Below, piece after piece: positions 26,321 through 35,117 of a stretch of DNA of 64,000 bases. The notes beneath the pieces were generated by a model. That model saw only the letters and a list, made by a program, of their open reading frames with translations, had not been told where the DNA came from and searched no databases. Origin of the DNA: Bacteroidota bacterium (GTDB lineage Bacteria; Bacteroidota; Bacteroidia; Chitinophagales; Chitinophagaceae); assembly GCA_023416995.1 (NCBI GenBank), contig JAEZGI010000077.1, forward strand, positions 219,874 to 283,873. Reading direction: 5' to 3'. How positions within the stretch are numbered: the first letter of the stretch is position 1; each line of letters begins with the position of its first letter. A program made the position numbers and the translations under genes.

Positions 26321-28054
26321 CTAACGGGTAGCCTTACCGCCTTTGCGGCTATCCACCGCAATGCTGTATTTACCCTGGCCCTGTACAATCCAACGTACCG
26401 TCACAGTGCCCATTCCCGGAATATTTTCAACCTCCAGTTTTTCAGGGGCGTTCTTTTGTTCCTGGGTAATGTTCAGATCGCGGTTTTGAACCACCATGCC
26501 CGCAACTACCTTTACACCCGAAATACTTACATAGTCCGGCCGCTCGATCTTGTACTTCAGATCCTGGCTGGAATGTGTCGGCATGATGCGGTTGTTGGCA
26601 ATAACTGCCGTAATCTCTTTCAAACCACCACCGAGGTCTTTCTCCGAAACGGAATCAATGCTGAGTTTTGGGGTATGATAACTATGGTATATGGTAAACG
26701 CCATGTTCCTGTGCGCATCGCTTTCCAGTAAAAAACCCGGGTGTGCACGTCCAAAGTTTTTCTTGAAACCGCCAATTTCTATCTTACCATATTGTGGATG
26801 GTCGAACTCGTGCCATTCAACAAATGCATCCCTGAACAAGAGGTGACGGTTAAATTCATTGGCCGCATTATTCTGAGGATCACGTGTTGCTTCTTTATGA
26901 AACATCAGGTACGGTGTCCATAATTCATTTGAATAGGTGTAGATGCCACGGCTGCCATAAAACCAATCGAGCTCGCCACCATAAGCAGAATAGAGATCCT
27001 TGTATACTACCAGGTATTTATAACCCGGAATTAGTTCTTCGCCCTTTTTTGCAATAAAATCATACACGCGAACATCCTGTGCATTATAGGTTCCCACATC
27101 TTCCTGACCGCCCGGTCCCCGCAAAATCATACCACCTGAATTATGAAAGGATTGCGCCGCAGCAATGTTTGGATGTTTCATTACAAACTCCATTACCGCC
27201 CGGTTTTCAGGTAAACTAAAAGGATATTTATATGCGCCGCCCTGAATATAATTCGGCTGCCAGCCCCATCCCCAATCACGGTTCGGATCGTATTCAAAAG
27301 TGTGTCCATCTTCGTTTACAAGTCCGTCACCATCGTTATCGATTCCTTCAAGACCAAGTAGTTCGTATTCACCTTTTTGATCAGCCGGTACCGTGATCAT
27401 TCTTGTAGGATCATTTGGGTCGATGCGAAGATTTCCATTAGGGTTTTTCCGGCGCATGTACACAATCTCATTATCGCCGTCCAGGTCATCATAACCATCT
27501 TCATTCACGAGCCCATCGCGATCATTGTCAACAGGTATAACCCCGGATCTTGGCGAGCTGGCAGTATTCCCCTTATGGATATAACTGTCGCGGCCATCAG
27601 GGTTTATAGAAGGAATAATGTAGAATACCTTATCCGCCAGTAGCTCCTTTATAAATTTTGTGTCACCATAACTTTCAGTGAGATACCATGCAGTATACAT
27701 CGCGAATTCGGCACCCTGTATTTCATTCGAATGGATGTTTCCATCGATATACATACCAGGTTTTGAATCGGGGCTGCCTTTTTTATAATCAGTGATTACA
27801 AGGCACCACAGATCGCGGCCCTCAAAAGATTTACCAATTGATTCAAGTTTCGCCAGATCAGGATAAGCGGCGGCTATTTTTTTACAGATCTCAGTGATGC
27901 CTCCATGGTCATAATACTTGTTCCAGGAGATAGCCACTTTTGGGTTTGCCGGCGAACCCGCAGCTTTAAAAATCTGATCAGCACGCTGTGCAATTACGGA
28001 TACAGGAAGTAATGCAACGAACAGTGCTATTATATTAATCTTAATAAATTTCAT
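26321..28054 (-). CDS. M14-family zinc carboxypeptidase, exported
   Basis: A 577-aa exported metallocarboxypeptidase. A signal peptide covers residues 1-22 (cleavage after VSVIA), and this decides the start; an in-frame extension to 28141 would put 29 polar residues before it. Zinc ligands are His108 and Glu111 in GNIHSNEIQG and His304 in AQSFHNSGG; the catalytic base is Glu377 in YTYSNELW. The substrate-binding Asn-Arg pair is in DPNRDWGWGW. Two Asp-rich calcium-like loops (about 176-194 and 239-250) interrupt the domain. A C-terminal beta domain follows (about 470-577). It is the downstream partner of a degenerate paralogue 28 bases away. Confidence 0.9.
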   Translation of the reverse strand: MKFIKINIIALFVALLPVSVIAQRADQIFKAAGSPANPKVAISWNKYYDHGGITEICKKIAAAYPDLAKLESIGKSFEGRDLWCLVITDYKKGSPDSKPGMYIDGNIHSNEIQGAEFAMYTAWYLTESYGDTKFIKELLADKVFYIIPSINPDGRDSYIHKGNTASSPRSGVIPVDNDRDGLVNEDGYDDLDGDNEIVYMRRKNPNGNLRIDPNDPTRMITVPADQKGEYELLGLEGIDNDGDGLVNEDGHTFEYDPNRDWGWGWQPNYIQGGAYKYPFSLPENRAVMEFVMKHPNIAAAQSFHNSGGMILRGPGGQEDVGTYNAQDVRVYDFIAKKGEELIPGYKYLVVYKDLYSAYGGELDWFYGSRGIYTYSNELWTPYLMFHKEATRDPQNNAANEFNRHLLFRDAFVEWHEFDHPQYGKIEIGGFKKNFGRAHPGFLLESDAHRNMAFTIYHSYHTPKLSIDSVSEKDLGGGLKEITAVIANNRIMPTHSSQDLKYKIERPDYVSISGVKVVAGMVVQNRDLNITQEQKNAPEKLEVENIPGMGTVTVRWIVQGQGKYSIAVDSRKGGKATR

Positions 28055-28082
28055 CTTAATGATTTTTATACCATTCCTGGCA

Positions 28083-29720
28083 TTACAGTTTGATGTCGGT
28101 TTTGCTGGTTCCTGCCGTTGGTGCGCCTGCTTCGAGTGCAACAGTGCCGGTGCCTTTTATCAGCCAGGTAAGTTGTTGAGACTCCATAGGCTGGAGACTA
28201 TTCAATAACTGGACTTTTTTACCGCTCACCAATTGTTGCCCTGTTGATAGTTTCAGGTTGATGTTCACGCGTTTCAACCAGTAACTTCTTTCTCCTAAAG
28301 CCGTCGCTGTTGGCAGTGAACCTTTATTCACGATATCGGCTGTTACACGGGTAAGCCCATTGTTGAGCTTTTCGGCACGGATATTAATGATATCAATCTG
28401 CGGCTGGAGACCTGCCAGCCTGATAAGAAAAGATGTATGTTTTGCAGTGATCTCCGGAACAAGTTTTATTGGAGGATTCATCAACACAAACGGATCAATT
28501 CCTCCAACCTCAACCTGCTGGCCAGGAAAGTCGGGATGTTGTATTGGCTTCCACTCCGTGAAGGTGCCGTTAATGCCCTGCTGTGCTGCAAATCTTAAGT
28601 AGTTGGCCACCGGGTCGTCAACACTGAGCGTTTTTTCTTTTTTTGCAGAATCCGCTTTTGCTTTGGGAACAAACCATCCAGGTGTGCTGAACGAAAATCT
28701 GCCAAAATGAAAATAACCCCATGACATAAAATCTCCTCCACCCGGGGTCGTCTTCGGGGCGTCTTTCATTCCCGTGGTTTTATTATAAATATCCGATACC
28801 ATCGAATTTACTTTTGAATCGGGTTCCAGGTATCCCGCAACAAGCCGTTGACCAGCGGCGGCCGCGTTGAACGGCACTGGCGCAGACAAGTTGTTGTCTG
28901 GGCCAAAGCTCACCACAGCGTATACATTATAGGCATCATAAAGGAGATCAAGTAAGGCGCGGGTCTCTGGTTCCGATACCGGAAACTCACCCGATCCTTG
29001 TGTAAACACCGGCGGTTTATAAGAGAGGTTCCTGTTGAACCATACACCTCCCGCACCATCCTCATTGAACTTACCGTCACCATCGTTATCGCGTCCTTCT
29101 GAAAAAATCATGTGCGTACCTTTCTCGCCTTTGGAAAGATCTGCTTTGATCATCACGCGTGCATCATCAGGGTGGGGAATATGGGTGCCAACAGGAGAGG
29201 CAACACGCATCCAGGTGATTTTTCCATTGCCATCAAGATCATCATATTCATCTTCACCGTCCTTACCATCCCGGTCATCATCCGTAGCTTTTGCATTGCC
29301 CTGGCGTTCGTATTTCAGCTTGCCGAAATACTGCTCCATGGCGTCAGGACTCATGTTAGGAAACACATAATAAGTCGTAGCGTCCAATACCTTTTTTACG
29401 GAATCAGAAATAGGGCTTCTTAGCAGTTGTTCTGCAAAACCAATGGCCAGTTCAGTCCCAAGAAGATGATTGCCACTTACACCGCCGACCACTGCTATAG
29501 CTGGTTTTGTGACGGCACCGCCTGTACCGATCGTTAACATCCAGATATCTTTACCGCCTGAGGTTTTTGCGATAGATTTTACCTGGACCAGGTTAGGATT
29601 TGCTTTTGCAAGTGAATTGATTCGTGCCGTTTGTTGCTGGTAGTTGCTGTAGTCAGACTGGCTCAGCGCTGGCACATAAAATGCCAGTGCCAGCGCGCAT
29701 GCAGCTAGTAGTTTGGTCAT
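28083..29720 (-). CDS. M14-family protein, apparently catalytically inactive
   Basis: A 545-aa exported paralogue of the adjacent M14 peptidase (signal peptide ending near PALSQS). Aligned by eye, it keeps the fold landmarks, including both Asp-rich loops (about 147-166 and 211-222), NR in WFNRNLS and the C-terminal beta domain. The zinc site is gone: His to Ser82 and Glu to His85 in VSGNHLLGTELA, His to Gly273 in VVSFGPDNN. The catalytic Glu position is Pro347 in FSFSTPGW. The open frame is intact, so this is a conserved non-enzymatic protein rather than a decayed gene. A role as binding partner or regulator of the active paralogue is inference. Confidence 0.85.
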   Translation of the reverse strand: MTKLLAACALALAFYVPALSQSDYSNYQQQTARINSLAKANPNLVQVKSIAKTSGGKDIWMLTIGTGGAVTKPAIAVVGGVSGNHLLGTELAIGFAEQLLRSPISDSVKKVLDATTYYVFPNMSPDAMEQYFGKLKYERQGNAKATDDDRDGKDGEDEYDDLDGNGKITWMRVASPVGTHIPHPDDARVMIKADLSKGEKGTHMIFSEGRDNDGDGKFNEDGAGGVWFNRNLSYKPPVFTQGSGEFPVSEPETRALLDLLYDAYNVYAVVSFGPDNNLSAPVPFNAAAAGQRLVAGYLEPDSKVNSMVSDIYNKTTGMKDAPKTTPGGGDFMSWGYFHFGRFSFSTPGWFVPKAKADSAKKEKTLSVDDPVANYLRFAAQQGINGTFTEWKPIQHPDFPGQQVEVGGIDPFVLMNPPIKLVPEITAKHTSFLIRLAGLQPQIDIINIRAEKLNNGLTRVTADIVNKGSLPTATALGERSYWLKRVNINLKLSTGQQLVSGKKVQLLNSLQPMESQQLTWLIKGTGTVALEAGAPTAGTSKTDIKL

Positions 29721-29835
29721 GAAGAAATTTTAGGGAATAAATATAGGGAATTGCAAACAATGCAAAGAGGATGGCAAAAGTTGATTGCATAAACTTCAAA
29801 CAACTAATTGGGTTACTGCAGGAGAGTATATAAGA

Positions 29836-30417
29836 TCAACGGGCGGTGAACCGTTGATGCAATTGGAGAATTTGCGGAATCAGCAGTTGTGCCTCATCGT
29901 TATAGATAACAAAATCGCAAAGTTTCATTTTAATGCTTTCATCGATTTGTTTGTTCATTCTTGCAATCACCTGTTCACGGCTTATGTTATCGCGTTTCAT
30001 TGCACGGTGCAATCTTAAAGGATATGGGGCAGATACACCAATCACATAATCGAGTGTGGCATATGAACCGCTTTCAAACAACAAGGCGGCCTCCTTGACC
30101 GCATATGGGGCTTTTTGATTTTTGATCCAGTTATCCGCATCGCGAAGGGTCGCCGGATGAACGATGGAGTTGAGTAGCTCAAGTTGCCTGGGCTCATTAA
30201 AAACTTTCGCGGCTATATAAGCGCGGTCCAGTACATCGTTTTTATAAGCGGCTTCACCAAAGGCATTGATGATTGCTTCCTTTACACCAGCATCAGTGTT
30301 CATGATACTTTTAGCTGCATCATCAGCATAATATACCGGTGCGCCGAGAAGTGCAAATACTTTAGCAACTGTACTTTTGCCGGAACCGATACCTCCTGTT
30401 ATGCCAATTTTGAGCAT
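29836..30417 (-). CDS. coaE: Dephospho-CoA kinase
   Basis: Phosphorylates dephospho-CoA at the 3'-OH of ribose, the last step of CoA synthesis. The P-loop GITGGIGSGKST lies at residues 5-16, FALLGAPVYYADDAAK carries the conserved Asp, and the lid helix region is present; length 193 aa is normal. The start is placed at the ATG just before LKIGITGG; the longer open frame to 30492 adds 25 residues translated from the preceding terminator. It is separated from yajC by that terminator and has its own promoter-like sequence. Confidence 0.95.
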   Translation of the reverse strand: MLKIGITGGIGSGKSTVAKVFALLGAPVYYADDAAKSIMNTDAGVKEAIINAFGEAAYKNDVLDRAYIAAKVFNEPRQLELLNSIVHPATLRDADNWIKNQKAPYAVKEAALLFESGSYATLDYVIGVSAPYPLRLHRAMKRDNISREQVIARMNKQIDESIKMKLCDFVIYNDEAQLLIPQILQLHQRFTAR

Positions 30418-30435
30418 GAGTAAGTGAAATTTTCT

Positions 30436-30462
30436 CAAATATAATGGTTGGCGAAGCTGCAA
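30436..30462 (-). promoter_or_regulatory. Promoter of coaE
   Basis: On the minus strand TTG (30460-30462) and TATATTTG (30436-30443) are separated by 16 bases, one short of the usual minimum. The -7 box ends 18 bases before the coaE ATG. The TTG uses the T run of the yajC terminator. Confidence 0.45.
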
Positions 30463-30485
30463 AAAAAAGCCGGCACGAGGCCGGC
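30461..30485 (-). terminator. Terminator after yajC
   Basis: The 6-bp GC-only stem GCCGGC/GCCGGC (30469-30474 with 30480-30485) and 5-base loop are followed by eight T on the minus strand. Confidence 0.75.
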
Positions 30486-30506
30486 GTTTCAAAAAATCTT
30501 ATTTGA

Positions 30507-30845
30507 TTATTTAGCAGGAGTTGCAGCTGCTTTATTGATATTTTGTGTCCACTCCATCGAAATGGCACTTTTCTCAATCTTCATATAACTTCCCGGGCTG
30601 GTTTCCAGCATAATGGTATTGTCTTCATTAACCTTGTTAACGGTTCCGTGAATTCCGGCAATGGTTACAATTTTATCGCCTTTGTTCATATTTTGCTGGA
30701 ACTGTTTTGCAAGTTTTGCTTTTTTGGCTTGTGGACGAATCATAAATAACCAGAACACGAGAATCATCCCACCCAATAATACTAACTGAAAAGTTCCCGC
30801 GGATCCGCCTCCCGGAGCCTGTAAAAGAATCGCTAATGATGTCAT
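30507..30845 (-). CDS. yajC: Preprotein translocase subunit YajC
   Basis: A 112-aa single-span membrane protein that associates with SecDF. The transmembrane helix is about residues 17-38 (FQLVLLGGMILVFWLFMI), followed by the typical RPQAKKAKLAKQFQQNMNKGDKIVTIAGIHGTVNKVNED cytoplasmic domain. It lies in an operon order nusB, DUF1573, yajC, and is followed by its own terminator before coaE. Confidence 0.95.
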   Translation of the reverse strand: MTSLAILLQAPGGGSAGTFQLVLLGGMILVFWLFMIRPQAKKAKLAKQFQQNMNKGDKIVTIAGIHGTVNKVNEDNTIMLETSPGSYMKIEKSAISMEWTQNINKAAATPAK

Positions 30846-30896
30846 TGTATTGTTTTTATGTTGTAACGAGCTGCGAAATTAGGTAAAAAAAGGGCA

Positions 30897-31340
30897 TTAC
30901 GAGCCGCTTTTTGCTTTGTTCACCATCACATTAAAACTCAATGTGTGCTGGCTGTTATCTTTTGTATTAGCTGTTACGATGATCTCTTTGTATTGTTGCC
31001 CTTCGCGTCCCTGGCTGTCAAAAGCTGCTGTAATTTCAGCTTCTTTGCCCGGTGCAATAGGTTCTTTTGGATAGTCCGCCACGGTACAACCACAACCGGG
31101 GGCCACTGATTGCAACACTAACGGTGATGCACCAGTGTTTTTCAGACGAAAACTGATCTGAAGTTTTTGTCCTTCATTTATGGTACCCAGTTCTTTTTTT
31201 GGTTCGATCCATTCGATAGTGGTTAGCGAATTCGCTGAAGCCGGCGCTGCCTGCGCATCCTGAATGTCATTGTTTTCCGCTGATGATTCGGAACATGCCG
31301 CAAAAGCGCCTACCATTAAAACCAGTAACAGTTTTTTCAT
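30897..31340 (-). CDS. DUF1573 lipoprotein
   Basis: A 147-aa lipoprotein: signal peptide MKKLLLVLMVGAFAAC with the lipidation Cys at 16, a short acidic linker, then a DUF1573 immunoglobulin-like domain (about 40-145). The domain motif is visible as FRLKNTGASPLVLQSVAPGCGCTVADYPKEPIAPG. The family is abundant in Bacteroidota but no function is established. It lies 15 bases downstream of nusB and 51 bases upstream of yajC, so all three are probably one transcript. Confidence 0.88.
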   Translation of the reverse strand: MKKLLLVLMVGAFAACSESSAENNDIQDAQAAPASANSLTTIEWIEPKKELGTINEGQKLQISFRLKNTGASPLVLQSVAPGCGCTVADYPKEPIAPGKEAEITAAFDSQGREGQQYKEIIVTANTKDNSQHTLSFNVMVNKAKSGS

Positions 31341-31355
31341 AATGTGTGTTTTGAT

Positions 31356-32276
31356 TTATTTGTAAGCAATTTTATGCATCTTCTCATCCTTCACCAGGTC
31401 TTTGTGAATGTTGTCAAGTATTCCATTTACAAAGTGCCCGCTCTGTGGTGTGCTGTATTCTTTCGCCAGGTCAATATACTCATTGATGGTGACCTTTGGT
31501 GGGATGGTTTCAAAAAACAAAAACTCACAAACCCCCATACGCATCAGGATCATGTCTAGTGCCGCAATCCGCTCAGGGTCCCAGTTTTTTAATTTGGGTT
31601 TAATATGTTCAAGGGTAAGCTCTTTTTTGTCAAGACAGGTCTCCAGAAGTGCTTTGGCAAACCGCCATTTCTCAGGACTCACCAATTGCTGCAGATCGGC
31701 CCCTGCGGTTTTGGCAATGAAGTTTAATACCAGCAGGTTCATCATCTCACCATCATCATCCCAGTTATTAAAATGTTCTTCAACAAAACTGGTGAAGTTG
31801 TCGTTTGGCAACATCAGATCCGTGAAAATATATTCAAGTATTTCCTTCTCTGACTTTTTGTCGCGGGCCGGTACGCTGATATATTGTTTATACAGATCGG
31901 TTTCTGAAAGCTGCAGGTAAATCTTTTTTACCAGCTCGGGGTTTGCCATGTACTGCGGCTTATGATCTTTCAGCGCCTGCACATATGAAGGATGTTCCAG
32001 GATCTTCCAAAGAAATTCGTTACCGGCAATCTTTGTGTTTACGCTAAGATCCTCTGCTGACGGCAGGTGTTTCGATGCGCGGTTGCGTGCATGGGTTTCA
32101 GAATATCGCGCTACTTCGGTTAAAAAATAAACCAGGTAAATAAATAATTCGCGGGACTGATCAAATTGTTTCTGTAATAATTTAACGGGCTCACCGGGTT
32201 TCAACTGTTCCTCCAGGGTCTCAATCGAATAAAGCATTTGCATCACCTTCACCCTGATATTTCTTCTACTGATCAT
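31356..32276 (-). CDS. nusB: Transcription antitermination factor NusB (long form)
   Basis: NusB binds boxA RNA with NusE/S10 and prevents premature termination in rRNA operons. The long Bacteroidota form has about 306 aa, against about 140 aa in E. coli. The N-terminal RRNIRVKVMQMLYSIE and the C-terminal ERIAALDMILMRMGVCEFLFFETIPPKVTINEYIDLAKEYS...FVNGILD blocks are the NusB core; the middle (about 60-200) is an insertion. The start at 32276 is chosen because MISRRNIRVKV is the conserved beginning; the preceding 18 in-frame residues overlap the promoter. Confidence 0.92.
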   Translation of the reverse strand: MISRRNIRVKVMQMLYSIETLEEQLKPGEPVKLLQKQFDQSRELFIYLVYFLTEVARYSETHARNRASKHLPSAEDLSVNTKIAGNEFLWKILEHPSYVQALKDHKPQYMANPELVKKIYLQLSETDLYKQYISVPARDKKSEKEILEYIFTDLMLPNDNFTSFVEEHFNNWDDDGEMMNLLVLNFIAKTAGADLQQLVSPEKWRFAKALLETCLDKKELTLEHIKPKLKNWDPERIAALDMILMRMGVCEFLFFETIPPKVTINEYIDLAKEYSTPQSGHFVNGILDNIHKDLVKDEKMHKIAYK

Positions 32277-32299
32277 TGTAAGAGCTTGAATTGAAGCTG

Positions 32300-32330
32300 C
32301 AAAACTAGTAAAAGGGATCAGGATTATCAA
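32300..32330 (-). promoter_or_regulatory. Promoter of the nusB operon
   Basis: On the minus strand TTG (32328-32330) is followed after 20 bases by TAGTTTTG (32300-32307), a full match to the Bacteroidota consensus. It lies 23 bases upstream of the nusB ATG. Confidence 0.7.
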
Positions 32331-32370
32331 TGATTATTTCAGCGTTGCAGGGGTTTTAACAGATATAAAA

Positions 32371-32679
32371 TTACCTGGCAACGATCCTGAGCACGTCGGC
32401 TACTGGTTTTCCTGCCGGACCGGTTTCGCCCCGCGGATTCAGAACCACGCGTACCTTTAATTGGTGAACACGAAACTGTGATGGCAAATTTATAGCCTGG
32501 AATGAACGGTTATTTTGCGTGGTGAGCAGCCAGGCTTCAGAACTACAGTTTTGTCCGCAGGCTACCTTTACTGCCGTAACGATAGCAGGGGTGGGTTCTA
32601 CCGGAGGGCCAGCCACCTTTTTTGTACAGGAAGAAAATATAACCAGGAGGAAAATACATGCAGTTGCCGTGGTTTTCAT
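32371..32679 (-). CDS. Small lipoprotein of unknown function
   Basis: A 102-aa protein with a clear lipoprotein signal (FLLVIFSSC, Cys at 18), a Pro-rich linker and a short beta-type domain containing VACGQNCSSEAWLL. I do not recognise a family. The two cysteines of ACGQNC could form a disulfide in the periplasm. It lies upstream of the nusB promoter and stands alone. Confidence 0.65.
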   Translation of the reverse strand: MKTTATACIFLLVIFSSCTKKVAGPPVEPTPAIVTAVKVACGQNCSSEAWLLTTQNNRSFQAINLPSQFRVHQLKVRVVLNPRGETGPAGKPVADVLRIVAR

Positions 32680-32871
32680 GGTTCGTTAGTTTGGGTATGG
32701 ATTACATAGGGAACGGACGAAGGGGGTAAATTATTCTGCGTCCGGCAAAAAACCGGCTGAAAAAATGACAAATGGGGCAAGCTTGCGCTATGATTTTGAG
32801 CGGTTTGCTGACAATGCTTGCACTGAGTCTGCAAAATTGACTTTTAAAACACAATTGGTATAGAATTCGCC

Positions 32872-32879
32872 TACCTTTG
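32872..32879 (+). promoter_or_regulatory. -7 box of groESL
   Basis: TACCTTTG matches TAnnTTTG, 68 bases before the groES ATG. A TTG lies 14 bases upstream, shorter than the usual spacing. No CIRCE operator (TTAGCACTC-N9-GAGTGCTAA) is visible in this region. Confidence 0.45.
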
Positions 32880-32947
32880 CCAGCCTTCAGACAAAAAGGC
32901 ATCATCATTTACATTTCCACAATTCACTAAATCAAAAATTGATAATT

Positions 32948-33247
32948 ATGGCTAACTCAAAGACTGCCACACCAAAGTTAAATGTTACCCCGTTGCACGA
33001 CAGGGTGATTGTGAAACCAGCAAAAGCGGAAGAAAAAACTGCAGGTGGTATCATTATACCAGACACTGCTAAGGAAAAACCGCAACGTGGAACCGTGGTT
33101 GCAGCAGGTCCCGGAAAAAAAGACGAACCAGTTACTGTGAAAGTAGGCGATACAGTATTGTATGGTAAATATTCCGGTACTGAAATTCAGATCGAAGGTG
33201 ATGATCTCCTCATCATGAGAGAAAGCGATATCCTCGCAATCGTTTAA
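32948..33247 (+). CDS. groS: Co-chaperonin GroES
   Basis: Caps the GroEL cavity. The 99-aa protein shows LNVTPLHDRVIVKPAKAEEKTAGGIIIPDTAKEKPQRGTVVAAG with the mobile loop (KTAGGIIIPDTA) and a complete C-terminal GDDLLIMRESDILAIV. An in-frame TTG three codons upstream is a less likely start than the ATG of MANSKTA. It is followed by groL after 74 bases. Confidence 0.97.
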   Translation: MANSKTATPKLNVTPLHDRVIVKPAKAEEKTAGGIIIPDTAKEKPQRGTVVAAGPGKKDEPVTVKVGDTVLYGKYSGTEIQIEGDDLLIMRESDILAIV

Positions 33248-33321
33248 TACAGATTATTAATCTGCCATTCGCTGCTCAGGCGAAAAAATAACATTGAAAA
33301 TTAATAAATAATAATACAATC

Positions 33322-34959
33322 ATGGCTAAACAATTGTTCTTCGACATCGAAGCCCGTAATAAAATGAAAAGGGGCGTTGACGTCCTTGCAAATGCCGTAA
33401 AGGTTACATTAGGTCCAAAAGGACGCAACGTAGTTTTGGAGAAAAAATTCGGTGCTCCCGCTGTAACAAAAGATGGTGTTACTGTTGCTAAAGAAATTGA
33501 ACTGGAAGATCCTATCGAAAACATGGGTGCCCAGATGGTAAAAGAAGTAGCTTCAAAAACTGCTGATATAGCAGGTGATGGAACTACAACTGCTACTGTA
33601 CTTGCACAGGCTATCATCGGTGAAGGTCTTAAAAACGTAGCTGCGGGTGCCAACCCAATGGACCTGAAACGCGGTATTGATAAAGCCGTTATCCGTGTGG
33701 TTGAAAATCTGAAATCGCAGTCTCAGACCGTTGGTTCTGATGGTAAAAAAATCGAGCAGGTTGCTACTATCTCTGCCAATAACGATAACAATATCGGTAA
33801 ACTGATTGCCCAGGCTTTCAGCAAAGTAGGTAAAGAAGGCGTTATCACTGTTGAAGAAGCAAAAGGTACTGATACTACAGTTGATGTGGTAGAAGGTATG
33901 CAGTTCGATCGTGGATATGTATCTGCTTACTTCGTTACCAACAGCGAAAAAATGGAAGTTGAATTGCAGAACCCATACATCCTTATCTATGATAAGAAAG
34001 TATCTGCAATGAAAGATATTCTCGGAATTCTTGAGAAAGTTGCTCAAAGCGGTCGTCCGTTGCTGATCATCTCTGAAGACCTGGAAGGTGAAGCACTTGC
34101 TACACTGGTTGTTAATAAACTCCGTGGTACACTGAAAGTTGCTGCTGTTAAAGCTCCGGGTTTTGGTGATCGCAGAAAAGAAATGCTGCAGGATATCGCT
34201 ATCCTTACTTCAGGTGAAGTAATCAGCGAAGACATGGGTCACAAACTGGAAGCAGTTGAACTGAAACAACTTGGTCAGGCAGCATCTGTTACTATCGACA
34301 AAGACAACACCATCGTTGTTGGCGGCAAAGGTAAAAAAGAAGCTATCCAGGCACGTGTTAGCCAGATTAAAGCACAGATCGAAGTAACAACTTCTGATTA
34401 CGATAAAGAAAAATTACAGGAACGTCTCGCTAAATTAAGCGGTGGTGTTGCGGTTCTTTATGTTGGTGCTGCTACTGAAGTTGAAATGAAAGAAAAGAAA
34501 GACCGTGTTGATGATGCGCTGCATGCAACAAGAGCGGCAGTTGAAGAAGGTATCGTACCAGGTGGTGGTATTTCATTCATTCGCGCTATCGAGTCTCTCG
34601 AAAAACTGAAAGGTGCAAACGAAGATGAGAATACAGGTATTGCTATCGTTAAACGCGCTATCGAAGAACCGCTTCGCCAGATCGTTGTAAACAGCGGTAT
34701 CGAAGGTAGCATCGTTGTTCAGAAAGTGAAAGAAGGTAAAGCTGATTTTGGTTTCAACGCCCGCACAGAAGTTTATGAAAACCTCTACAAGGCTGGTGTA
34801 ATCGATCCAACTAAGGTTAGCCGTATCGCTCTTGAGAACGCAGCTTCTATCGCCGGTATGGTTCTCACTACAGAATGTGTTATCGCAGACAAACCTAAAA
34901 AGGAAGAAGCGCATAACCATGGTGGTGGTGCACCTGATATGGGTGGCATGGGCTACTAA
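33322..34959 (+). CDS. groL: Chaperonin GroEL
   Basis: The 545-aa 60-kDa chaperonin. Conserved blocks are VKVTLGPKGRNVVLEKKFGAP and DGTTTATVLAQAI (nucleotide site with the Asp of GDGTTT), the apical domain KAPGFGDRRKEMLQD, and EEGIVPGGG. The C-terminal GGM-type tail is short (GGGAPDMGGMGY). Codon use here is more biased than in the neighbours (frequent GTT, GGT and GCT), as expected for a highly expressed gene. Confidence 0.99.
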   Translation: MAKQLFFDIEARNKMKRGVDVLANAVKVTLGPKGRNVVLEKKFGAPAVTKDGVTVAKEIELEDPIENMGAQMVKEVASKTADIAGDGTTTATVLAQAIIGEGLKNVAAGANPMDLKRGIDKAVIRVVENLKSQSQTVGSDGKKIEQVATISANNDNNIGKLIAQAFSKVGKEGVITVEEAKGTDTTVDVVEGMQFDRGYVSAYFVTNSEKMEVELQNPYILIYDKKVSAMKDILGILEKVAQSGRPLLIISEDLEGEALATLVVNKLRGTLKVAAVKAPGFGDRRKEMLQDIAILTSGEVISEDMGHKLEAVELKQLGQAASVTIDKDNTIVVGGKGKKEAIQARVSQIKAQIEVTTSDYDKEKLQERLAKLSGGVAVLYVGAATEVEMKEKKDRVDDALHATRAAVEEGIVPGGGISFIRAIESLEKLKGANEDENTGIAIVKRAIEEPLRQIVVNSGIEGSIVVQKVKEGKADFGFNARTEVYENLYKAGVIDPTKVSRIALENAASIAGMVLTTECVIADKPKKEEAHNHGGGAPDMGGMGY

Positions 34960-35009
34960 GAAAAATAAATGCGAGGGTTCCGGTGTTGCGAAATGCCGGT
35001 TTCCTGAGC

Positions 35010-35055
35010 TTCATAAAAAAACCCGCCTGGTGAATCCGGCGGGTTTTTTTATGAA
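35010..35055. terminator. Bidirectional terminator after groEL
   Basis: A perfect stem of about 18 bp (35010-35027 with 35038-35055; core CCCGCC/GGCGGG plus A7/T7) and a 10-base loop. It serves groEL and the convergent gene at 35118. Confidence 0.9.
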
Positions 35056-35117
35056 AGGCTATTTCTTGTTCCGACTTTCGGTGCCGGGTTGTTAATCAGC
35101 CTGAAAGAATATAATCA

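Noticed and set aside
32680..32947. HrcA/CIRCE operator before groESL
   Set aside because: No TTAGCACTC-N9-GAGTGCTAA-like element. GCAAGCTTGC (32777-32786) is a palindrome but too short and different.
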